The notes under the pieces are model-generated. The model did no database searches and was not told the origin of the DNA. It worked only from the letters and a program-made list of their open reading frames with translations. 64,000 bases of DNA. Source: an uncultured Clostridium sp. GTDB taxonomy: Bacteria > Bacillota > Clostridia > Oscillospirales > Oscillospiraceae. Made by a program: the position numbers and the translations under genes. The stretch's first letter is position 1. Each line of letters begins with the position of its first letter. Shown in pieces: positions 57,123-64,000 of the stretch. The stretch spans positions 1 to 64,000 of the forward strand of contig CAJFVL010000001.1 in the NCBI GenBank assembly GCA_904420465.1, written 5' to 3'.

Positions 57123-57153
57123 TGAGTCCCGCCCCTCCGGGGCGGGACTCAGG
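57123..57153. terminator. Terminator between convergent genes
   Basis: gagtcccgcccc-tccg-gggcgggactc. Confidence 0.85.
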
Positions 57154-57156
57154 CTG

Positions 57157-57900
57157 TCAGTTCTGCGGTATGCCGCGGCCCCATCCGCCTGCGTGGCGGC
57201 CGTGCCCTCTGCCTGCTCCAGCCCCGGCTCCCTGAGAGCCCGACAGCTCCTCCAGCCGGTCCCGGATCTCCCGCATGGACATGTCCCGGACCTCCTGGGG
57301 CGTCACCGAGGGGTCCAGTGCCTGGAGTGCCAGAAAGGCCTGGTACTTCCCCCAGGAGAGCCCCAGCTCCCCGGCCTCCTCCATCTCTTCCTGATTGGCA
57401 TAGTAGCAGTAGGCGCCCTTCCTCTCTGCCGTGCAGGCCTCCACTCCGGCGAGCAGACGGGTGGTCTGCTCTCCCTCCGGTCCTACCACGCCGATGGCCA
57501 TCACCCCGCCGCCGGACAGCAGCCCATCCACCTGCTCGTTCTGAAGAATCTGCTCCAGCGCCTGGTCATAGTCCAAATACCGGACCTCCAATGTTTGAGC
57601 CAGCTGCGTCCCATCCTCGTTTTTCCCCTCCACCGAAACCACCTGGTCAAATCGGTTGATGCCCAACTGGAGGGAGGGGTTGATGTCGATGGTGAGCTCC
57701 GCGGTGGGGGTAAAATAAAACCAGCGTCCTCCCGCCAGAATCAGCAGCAGGCAGGCCGCGGCAGGAAGAAGAACCCGCAGCCTGCCCCGCCTTCTCCCGG
57801 CAATCCTCCCGGCCAAAAACCTCTTGGTGTATTCCTTCAGCTCCCTTTCCGCCCGGACCTGGTCAAAGGCCTGTTTCAGATGCTCATCCATCCCCATCAC
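57157..57900 (-). CDS. RsgI-like anti-sigma factor
   Basis: Cytosolic N-terminus, single TM, TAELTIDINPSLQLGINRFDQVVSVEGKNEDG (RsgI-type periplasmic domain). Confidence 0.85.
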   Translation of the reverse strand: MMGMDEHLKQAFDQVRAERELKEYTKRFLAGRIAGRRRGRLRVLLPAAACLLLILAGGRWFYFTPTAELTIDINPSLQLGINRFDQVVSVEGKNEDGTQLAQTLEVRYLDYDQALEQILQNEQVDGLLSGGGVMAIGVVGPEGEQTTRLLAGVEACTAERKGAYCYYANQEEMEEAGELGLSWGKYQAFLALQALDPSVTPQEVRDMSMREIRDRLEELSGSQGAGAGAGRGHGRHAGGWGRGIPQN

Positions 57901-58366
57901 CTCCCAACCTCTCCCGAAGCATGGCCCTGGACCGGTTCAGAAGCGTGTAGACTGTATTCACATTTTTTCCAAGGAGCTTACCGATCTGGGGAGCGGAATA
58001 TCCCTCATAGTAGTGAAGATAAATCACCTGCCGGTACTTCTGCGGCAGGGACAGCACCGCCTCCAGGACATACCCCAGATCGGGAGGAACCTCCGCCGGA
58101 AGCTCCAGAACCTCGTCCAGGGAGGTAACCCGTCGTCGGAACACGCTTCTGAGCAGGTCCCGGCAGGCGTTGATGGTAACCCGGATAAACCAGGCCCGCT
58201 CATGCTCCTCACTTTCAAACGAGACGGAGCTTAGGACATACTTCAGAAACACCGTCTGGAAAATATCCTCGGTGTCGGCATGATTTTTCAGATGGATCAT
58301 ACAAAGCCGCCGGACCAGGTCAGCATACCGGTCAACAGCTCTGTTGGCCTCCTCCTCGCTCCGCAT
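57884..58366 (-). CDS. ECF-type RNA polymerase sigma factor
   Basis: DTEDIFQTVFLKYV ... LPQKYRQVIYLHYYEGYSAPQIGKLLGKNVNTVYTLLNRSRAMLRERL. Confidence 0.94.
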   Translation of the reverse strand: MRSEEEANRAVDRYADLVRRLCMIHLKNHADTEDIFQTVFLKYVLSSVSFESEEHERAWFIRVTINACRDLLRSVFRRRVTSLDEVLELPAEVPPDLGYVLEAVLSLPQKYRQVIYLHYYEGYSAPQIGKLLGKNVNTVYTLLNRSRAMLRERLGGDGDG

Positions 58367-58381
58367 CGTTTTCTCTGTCCG

Positions 58382-58687
58382 TCACCTGCTCCATCTGCCG
58401 CCATGGTGTCCGGCTCCGTGCCCATGCCCATAGGGATGCCCTGCGCAGTCCCCGTAGTAGTCGCACACGCCGTCTCCATTCTCATCCACATACCACACGC
58501 TCTGATGGCAGCCCCAGGCCGCGCCGTCCTCTCTGCAGAAATGCCCGCTTCCGCAGAGGTCACACACTCCGTCGCCGTCATCGTCCGCCCTCTGGCAGCC
58601 GTGTCCCGCTCCATCCCAAAAGGCTCCCGCCGCTCCAATGGACAGCACCATCACTGCCGCCGCTACTCCAACCAGCACTTTTTTCAT
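58382..58687 (-). CDS. Secreted Cys/His-rich protein with Asp-rich (EF-hand-like) motifs
   Basis: Signal peptide; DDDGDGVCDLCG, DENGDGVCDYYGDCAGH, His-rich tail; SD gaggagg. Confidence 0.82.
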   Translation of the reverse strand: MKKVLVGVAAAVMVLSIGAAGAFWDGAGHGCQRADDDGDGVCDLCGSGHFCREDGAAWGCHQSVWYVDENGDGVCDYYGDCAGHPYGHGHGAGHHGGRWSR

Positions 58688-58769
58688 ATAATATCCTCCT
58701 CACGTTTCCATTCGCCGCTGATGGCTTCACCTGATATACGATCCTGCCGGCCGGATCCATTCACCGCTT

Positions 58770-59861
58770 TCAGAAATTTTTATAGATTTCATCCGCCGGC
58801 CGGGCTGTCAGGAGAACCCTCCGGATATTTTGGGCAAAGCCGTCCAGCCGCTCCCGGATGCCTGGAAGGGCCAGCGCCTCTCCGGGGTTGTTGGCCGTCT
58901 CCATCAGGGCAAACCGCCCGGGCAGATAAAAAGACTTGTTCATATTCACCGCCGAAATCAGCTGCCGGGCCACAATGTCTCCCCCGGAGTACCCCGACAC
59001 CACCAGGGCAAACAGGGCCTTGTCATAGAACCGGGTCTGCCGGAACAGGGCGGTGAGCCGGTTGACGCAGGCGGTGAGATTGGCCGACAGGGCGTCGTTG
59101 TAATTGGGACACAGCATCACCAGCCCGGCGCACCGGCGCACCGCCGGATAGACCTCCTCCTGCATCAGACCGCCGTAAAAGCAGCCCCCCCGCTCTCCGA
59201 AGTGGAGGCACATGGTATAGGGGCAGCCAGAGCAGTCGTACAGGGTCCCGTTGCGCAGGCCGATCTCAGTGCAGACAAAGTCCCCCCCCAGCCGCCGCCG
59301 CACCTCCCCCCACAGGGCCATGGTGTTGGAGGTGTGGTGGCTGGAGGCGTGGAGGACCAGCAGCTCGGGGGTGCTCCGCCTCAAATCCCGGCCCTCCTCC
59401 AGCCGCCCTGCCAGCTCTCGGGCCGCCGCCCGGTAGGCCCCCATCCAATCAGTGCCCAGGTTGGCCGCCTGAACGCGGAAATTGGCCAGTTCTCCCGCCC
59501 CCTCCACCAGCGGCCGGCCCACAAAGGCGCACCCGGCCAGATTGGCCGCCAGGGCCAGCTCGGCGGCCGCCGACTTGGTGTAGAGGGGGGACGCCCCGTC
59601 CACCACCAGCCCGGCGGTGCAGCCCTCCAGCAGGTCCGGCTCCCGCCGCAGCCGGGCCAGGATACGCACCCCTTCCAGATTGACGCCCGCCGTCCCCAGG
59701 GGAAGGGCAAAGAGCAGCCGCCCGCCCCGCAGACCGTCCAGCTCCTCCGCCCGGCGGTGCAGCTTTCCCTCCCGTCCCTCCAGGGCGTGGTCCAGCACCT
59801 GCCAAAGCCGCCTGTCCGCCCCCGGCTCGTCCGGGGGCGGACAGATCACATGCAGTCCCAT
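58770..59861 (-). CDS. Flavodoxin-like NAD(P)H-dependent oxidoreductase with additional N-terminal domain
   Basis: ELLVLHASSHHTSNTMALWGEVRRRLGGDFVCTEIGLRNGTLYDCSGCPYTMC ... YPAVRRCAGLVMLCPNYNDALSANLTACVNRLTALFR. Confidence 0.78.
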   Translation of the reverse strand: MGLHVICPPPDEPGADRRLWQVLDHALEGREGKLHRRAEELDGLRGGRLLFALPLGTAGVNLEGVRILARLRREPDLLEGCTAGLVVDGASPLYTKSAAAELALAANLAGCAFVGRPLVEGAGELANFRVQAANLGTDWMGAYRAAARELAGRLEEGRDLRRSTPELLVLHASSHHTSNTMALWGEVRRRLGGDFVCTEIGLRNGTLYDCSGCPYTMCLHFGERGGCFYGGLMQEEVYPAVRRCAGLVMLCPNYNDALSANLTACVNRLTALFRQTRFYDKALFALVVSGYSGGDIVARQLISAVNMNKSFYLPGRFALMETANNPGEALALPGIRERLDGFAQNIRRVLLTARPADEIYKNF

Positions 59862-59912
59862 TTCTCTCGCCTCCCGCGGCCGGCCCACAGGCCGGCCGCC
59901 TTTTTCCTCATG

Positions 59913-61163
59913 CTACCGCCCCAGCCAGCGGGCGTAGTCCTGGACCGTCCCCACCCGCCCCACGCCGGACAGAGAGGCCTCCTCCATTTGGAACAGAGTC
60001 CCGGCCAGCTCCCGCAGCTGCTCCCGGGTGACGGCGTCGTACAGCGCCAGGATCTCATCCTCCTCCCGCACCCGTCCGTACAGCAGGGCACCGGCCCCCA
60101 GCTGGCTCATGCGGGACTGGACCGACTCGGCTCCCATCAGCAGATTGGCCCTGGCCTGCTCCCGCACCCGGTCCAGCTCCTCCTGGGTGGGGCCCTCGTC
60201 GGCCAGACGGCACACCACCTCCCGGATGGTGTCCAGGGCCGCCCCCTCCTGCTCCCGGCTGACGGCGGTGTAGATACCCAGCAGGCCGGTGTCCTCGTGG
60301 TCGGCCACATAGGAGTACACCGAGTAGCACAGGCCCCGCTTCTCCCGCACCTCCTGGAACAGGCGGGAGGAGCACCCGCCCCCCAGCAGGGCGTTGAACA
60401 GCATCAGCCGGGCCCTCCGGTCGTCCAGATAGGAGAAGGCGGGAAAGGCCAGAATCAGGTGGTTCTGCTCGGTGGCCTTCCGCCGGGCGGTGACGGCAGG
60501 CTGATAGGCCGCCGGCCTGCTCCGGGGGACAGGCCCCGGCTCCAGCCCGACCAAACAGTCCCGCAGCCTGTCCGCCTGGGCCTGGGTGAAGCTGCCCGCC
60601 AGGGCGGCCACCATGGCGCCGGGGCGGTAGTGCTCCCGCTGCCATTGGGCCAGGGACTCCCCCGTCATGGCTGCCAGGGTGGACGCCCGGCCCAGGATGG
60701 GCCGGGCCAGTGGGGTGCCCTTGTACACCGCCGCGGCCAGCCGCTCGGACACCAGATCCTCGGGGGTGTCCTCGTACATGCCGATTTCCTCCAGGATAAC
60801 CCCCCGCTCCAGCTCCACATCCTCCTGATCGAAGCGGGAGCGGAACACCATGTCCTCCAGAATGTCCAGGCCCAGGTCCAGGTGGCGGTCCAGGGTGCGT
60901 CCATAGAAGCAGGTGTGCTCCTTGGTGGTATAGGCATTGAACTGTCCGCCGATGGCGTCCATATCCCGGGCCAGCCGGGCGGCGGAGCGCTGTTCGGTCC
61001 CCTTGAACAGCATGTGCTCGATAAAGTGGGCTGCGCCGTTGTCCGCCGGATTCTCGTGGCGGGAGCCCGCCCCCACAAAAAAGCCGAACGCCGCCGACCG
61101 GGCTCCCGGCACCTCCTGGGTCAGAATCCGGGCCCCGTTGGGCAGAGTAAGCTGCTGGTACAT
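59913..61163 (-). CDS. M16 family zinc metallopeptidase
   Basis: GSRHENPADNGAAHFIEHMLFKGTEQR (HxxEH) and downstream Glu. Confidence 0.95.
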   Translation of the reverse strand: MYQQLTLPNGARILTQEVPGARSAAFGFFVGAGSRHENPADNGAAHFIEHMLFKGTEQRSAARLARDMDAIGGQFNAYTTKEHTCFYGRTLDRHLDLGLDILEDMVFRSRFDQEDVELERGVILEEIGMYEDTPEDLVSERLAAAVYKGTPLARPILGRASTLAAMTGESLAQWQREHYRPGAMVAALAGSFTQAQADRLRDCLVGLEPGPVPRSRPAAYQPAVTARRKATEQNHLILAFPAFSYLDDRRARLMLFNALLGGGCSSRLFQEVREKRGLCYSVYSYVADHEDTGLLGIYTAVSREQEGAALDTIREVVCRLADEGPTQEELDRVREQARANLLMGAESVQSRMSQLGAGALLYGRVREEDEILALYDAVTREQLRELAGTLFQMEEASLSGVGRVGTVQDYARWLGR

Positions 61164-61310
61164 AGTGCCTCCTCATGTCTCTCTGATTTGGATAAGCCCA
61201 GTATAGCACAAACGGCCCAGGCCGTCCACCGGCCCCGCCAGAGGAATAAAAAACCGCCCATCTGGGCAGACTGCTCCCAGACTAATTTTACCGGAAAGGC
61301 GGTTATTCTC

Positions 61311-61739
61311 ATGCAGGTCAAGGATCTCATGAACCCCAGCGTGGTCACCATCGAACCCGCCTCCTCGGCGGCCCTGGCCGCCCGGCTCATCAGCCGGCAC
61401 AATGTGGGCGCCCTCCCCGTATGCGCCGGAGACGGCCGCCTCCGGGGGATGGTCACCGACCGGGACATTGTCCTGCGGTGCATCGCGGCGGAGGAGGATC
61501 CCGCCCAGACCCCGGTACGGGACATCATGACCCGGGAGTGCGCCACCGTGTCCCCGGGGGACGACTGCCGGGAGGCCACCCGCCTCATGGCCGCCCAGCA
61601 GGTGCGGCGTCTCCCGGTGGTGGAAAACGGGAAGATAGTGGGCATGATCTCCCTGTCCGACCTGGCCCGCAGCCACCGCTTCGACATGGAGGCCGCCCAG
61701 GCCCTGTGCGAGATCTCGGAAAACATCATCGTCGGGTAA
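61311..61739 (+). CDS. CBS-domain pair protein
   Basis: MQVKDLMNPSVVTIEPASSAALAARLISRHNVGALPV ... VRDIMTRECATVSPGDDCREATRLMAAQQVRRLPVVENGKIVGMISLSDLA. Confidence 0.95.
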   Translation: MQVKDLMNPSVVTIEPASSAALAARLISRHNVGALPVCAGDGRLRGMVTDRDIVLRCIAAEEDPAQTPVRDIMTRECATVSPGDDCREATRLMAAQQVRRLPVVENGKIVGMISLSDLARSHRFDMEAAQALCEISENIIVG

Positions 61740-61742
61740 GGC

Positions 61743-61783
61743 AAGGGGGCGGCCCCGGAACCGTGTTCCGGGGCCGCCCCCTT
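61743..61783. terminator. Perfect 19-bp stem hairpin between convergent genes
   Basis: aagggggcggccccggaac-cgt-gttccggggccgcccccTT. Confidence 0.85.
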
Positions 61784-61787
61784 GTCC

Positions 61788-62264
61788 TCAGCCTTTTTCG
61801 CTGTCCTTCTCCTCCGGTTTCTCCTGCTCCTGTCCGGCGCAGAAGTCCCGGTTGCGGATCTCATCCTTCAGCGAGCAATAGCAGAACACCGTCACTATGG
61901 CCAGAAACAACTGCCCGCACAGCAGGAAGGCGGCGTCATTGAAGGTACCCACCACCAGGCTCATCGGCCAGGGCAGAAGCCAGAATATCATGACGTAAAA
62001 GAGGGGGATTATCCCCAGCACCGGCCAGAAGGACACGCCCCGATAGCCGGGCCGCTTCCCTGTCTCCGGGCCGTAAAGCAGCTGTTCCTCCTCCGCCTCC
62101 AGCGCCCGGGCGATCTGCCCCAGGGCGTCCAGCCCGGGGCGGGACAGACCGCGCTCCCAGGCGGAAACCGTCTGCCGGGTGACGTGGAGCGCCTGGGCCA
62201 GCTGCTCCTGGGACATTCCCCTTTTTCTGCGCAGTGTTCGGATATTGGCCGCGATGTCGTTCAT
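61788..62264 (-). CDS. XRE-family HTH regulator with C-terminal TMs
   Basis: MNDIAANIRTLRRKRGMSQEQLAQALHVTRQTVSAWERGLSRP; two hydrophobic segments. Confidence 0.94.
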   Translation of the reverse strand: MNDIAANIRTLRRKRGMSQEQLAQALHVTRQTVSAWERGLSRPGLDALGQIARALEAEEEQLLYGPETGKRPGYRGVSFWPVLGIIPLFYVMIFWLLPWPMSLVVGTFNDAAFLLCGQLFLAIVTVFCYCSLKDEIRNRDFCAGQEQEKPEEKDSEKG

Positions 62265-62350
62265 AAGGCCCCCTCCCTTTCTGCCTCCATCCTACCAGTT
62301 TCCCGCCCGTTCCGCAAGCAAATCATATTTGCCCCGGCCAAAAGGGAAAA

Positions 62351-62382
62351 AGCGTGCCCCTTCCTCTGCAGAAGGGGCACGC
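62351..62382. terminator. Terminator of the rluD-like gene
   Basis: gcgtgccccttc-N7-gaaggggcacgc. Confidence 0.75.
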
Positions 62383-62394
62383 GCTCTGTCCGCA

Positions 62395-63303
62395 TCACTT
62401 GTCGATCTGCCGCAGCACCGCCTGGAACCAGCCGGGCAGGGGGCACTCCAGCTCCACCGGCTGTCCGGTGGAGGGGTGGAGAAACCGCAGCCTTCTGGCG
62501 TGGAGGCACTGTCCGGCCAGCCCTGGCCATGGTTTTTTGTTCCCGTACACCGTATCCCCCAGGAGGGGATGGCCGATGGAGGCCATGTGGACCCGAATCT
62601 GGTGAGTCCGGCCCGTCTCCAGCCGGCACTCCAGATGGGTATAGCCGGGGTATCGGCCCAGCACCGACCAGTGGGTCACCGCTGAACGGCCGTTTTTCCG
62701 GTCCACCGCCATCTTCTTCCGGTCCGCCGGGTGGCGGCCGATGGGGGCGTCCACGGTGCCGGAGTCCTCCCGGAAGCCCCCCACCGCCACCGCCTCGTAT
62801 ACCCGGGCCAGGGTGTGGTCCTGAAGCTGGGCGGCCAGGGCCAGATGGGTTTTGTCGTTCTTGGCGGCGATGATCAGCCCCGAGGTGTCCCGGTCGATGC
62901 GGTGGACGATACCGGGGCGCAGCTCCCCGTTGATGCCGGACAGGCTGTCCCCGCAGTGGTACAGCAGGGCGTTGACCAAGGTTCCGTCGGGGTGGCCGGG
63001 GGCGGGGTGGACCACCATCCCCACCGGCTTGTTCACCACGATGACGTCCCCGTCCTCATATACCACATCCAAGGGGATATTTTGGGGGCGCACCTCCACC
63101 GGCTCCGGGTCAGGCAAAACCACCTCCAGGCTGTCGCCGGGGGCGGTCCTGTCACTTTTCCTGGCCGGCCGGCCGGTCAGGGTCACGTTCCCCTCCTCCA
63201 GCAGCCGCTGGGCCGCCGAGCGGGTCAGATCGGGGACCGTCCGGGCCAGGAAGGCGTCCAGCCGCTCCCCCGCCCGGTCAGCGGTCAGGCTCAGCCGTAT
63301 CAC
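62395..63303 (-). CDS. RluA/RluD family pseudouridine synthase
   Basis: S4-like N-terminus; NGELRPGIVHRIDRDTSGLIIAAKND; LECRLETGRTHQIRVHMASIGHPLLGD. Confidence 0.95.
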   Translation of the reverse strand: MIRLSLTADRAGERLDAFLARTVPDLTRSAAQRLLEEGNVTLTGRPARKSDRTAPGDSLEVVLPDPEPVEVRPQNIPLDVVYEDGDVIVVNKPVGMVVHPAPGHPDGTLVNALLYHCGDSLSGINGELRPGIVHRIDRDTSGLIIAAKNDKTHLALAAQLQDHTLARVYEAVAVGGFREDSGTVDAPIGRHPADRKKMAVDRKNGRSAVTHWSVLGRYPGYTHLECRLETGRTHQIRVHMASIGHPLLGDTVYGNKKPWPGLAGQCLHARRLRFLHPSTGQPVELECPLPGWFQAVLRQIDK

Positions 63304-63769
63304 AGTCCTTCTCCTCTTTGGGCTCCAGCTTCCCCGCCAGCAGCAGATAATACAGCGCGGCCCCGATGCCCCCCGCCACCACACAGATATCCGCCACATT
63401 GAATACGGCAAAGTGCATAAACAGCAGGTTGAACATGTCCACCACAAAGCCCCGCAGCACCCGGTCGATCAGGTTGCCCACCGCCCCGGCCAGCAGCAGG
63501 GTCAGGGTGAGCTTGCCCAGGGGGTGGTGAAAGAAATTTTTCCACAGGGCCGCGGCCAGCAGCACCGAGGCCGCCAGGGAAACCAGGGCCAGCAGCCAGG
63601 TGTGCTCCTCAAACAGGGCGAAGGCCGCTCCCGTGTTCTGCACATAGGTCAGCTCCACCAGATAGGGGATGAAGGGCACATGGCCCCCCAAGGGGATGTT
63701 CTGCAGCACCAGATATTTAACCAGCTGGTCCAGGGCCACCAGGACCGCCGCGAGAATGGCATAGGGCAT
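63278..63769 (-). CDS. lspA: Lipoprotein signal peptidase (signal peptidase II)
   Basis: VQNTGAAFALF, GAVGNLIDRVLRGFVVDMF, FNVADICVVAG. Confidence 0.96.
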   Translation of the reverse strand: MPYAILAAVLVALDQLVKYLVLQNIPLGGHVPFIPYLVELTYVQNTGAAFALFEEHTWLLALVSLAASVLLAAALWKNFFHHPLGKLTLTLLLAGAVGNLIDRVLRGFVVDMFNLLFMHFAVFNVADICVVAGGIGAALYYLLLAGKLEPKEEKDCDTAEPDR

Positions 63770-63878
63770 CAGGTTTCTCCTCCGCTGTGGATGATGGGTC
63801 CGCTCTCAGGCAGGCCTGTGTCTATTTTAGCACATCCGCCCCGCCTAAAAAAGGGCGGTTTGGAAAATTTTTCTCCGC

Positions 63879-64000
63879 TTACAGCCGGTTTTTCTTCAGC
63901 AGGCGAATATCCTCCCCAAAAAAGTGGAGCACATGGTACTCCCCCTCCAGACGGGAGGCGATCTGGGGGGAATAGCGCCGGGCGGCCTCCTCCATGGACA
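63879..64000 (-). CDS. C-terminal end of a CDS truncated by the window edge, product unknown
   Basis: Open minus-strand frame ...SMEEAARRYSPQIASRLEGEYHVLHFFGEDIRLLKKNRL*. Confidence 0.5.
   Translation of the reverse strand, partial: SMEEAARRYSPQIASRLEGEYHVLHFFGEDIRLLKKNRL

Noticed and set aside
58830-61739. 969-aa plus-strand ORF
   Set aside because: Antisense to the flavodoxin-like and M16 genes for most of its length; only the last ~143 codons (CBS protein from ATG 61311) are real
1-64000. CRISPR array, rRNA operon, or conventional antiviral defence island
   Set aside because: No regular spacer-repeat pattern, rRNA sequence, or recognisable defence genes seen in the window

Overview
This 64 kb window is high-GC bacterial chromosome. 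Gene content suggests a spore-forming Clostridia/Oscillospiraceae-type organism; that assignment is inference only. Most of it is ordinary chromosome: glgP 3' end, aldehyde dehydrogenase, OpuA-type betaine ABC transporter, RND efflux operon, galE, glycosyltransferases, two tRNAs, pgi, CDF transporter, two-component system plus HtrA, SLH protein, NUDIX, M23 and M16 peptidases, lspA and an RluD-type synthase. Two observations stand out. (1) A sporulation-type polysaccharide deacetylase gene is split into fragments at 2112-2656 and 8178-8409. Between them lies a ~5.5 kb element carrying a TAXI/TRAP transporter and a large serine recombinase. The junctions share a GA dinucleotide, removing the element restores the reading frame (QWDV-D-SLDWK), and both deduced sites have inverted repeats centred on that GA (attP CTTGAAG-N14-GA-N14-CTTCAAG; attB CCAGT-N8-GA-N8-ACTGG). 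This looks like a skin-like excisable element with a transporter as cargo. (2) Two tandem small-RNA candidates on the minus strand (about 41348-41506 and 41555-41706) are offset by exactly 200 bp. Each has four 11-bp-periodic repeats (TTTACA-N5-TTCACG-N5-GTCACG-N5-...) placed 9 nt before a -10, a conserved C/U-rich anti-Shine-Dalgarno plus CAU segment, and a long perfect hairpin. They lie close to an OmpR/PhoB-type two-component system and htrA, and a similar repeat precedes the response regulator gene. The layout resembles the streptococcal CiaRH/csRNA/htrA arrangement. Other notable items are a BusR-like (GntR+RCK_C) regulator with matching operators, a LarA-like/UxaA operon, an orphan lysis cassette, a ~1600-aa HD/NadD/PRTase fusion and an ECF sigma operon with a Cys/His-rich secreted protein.
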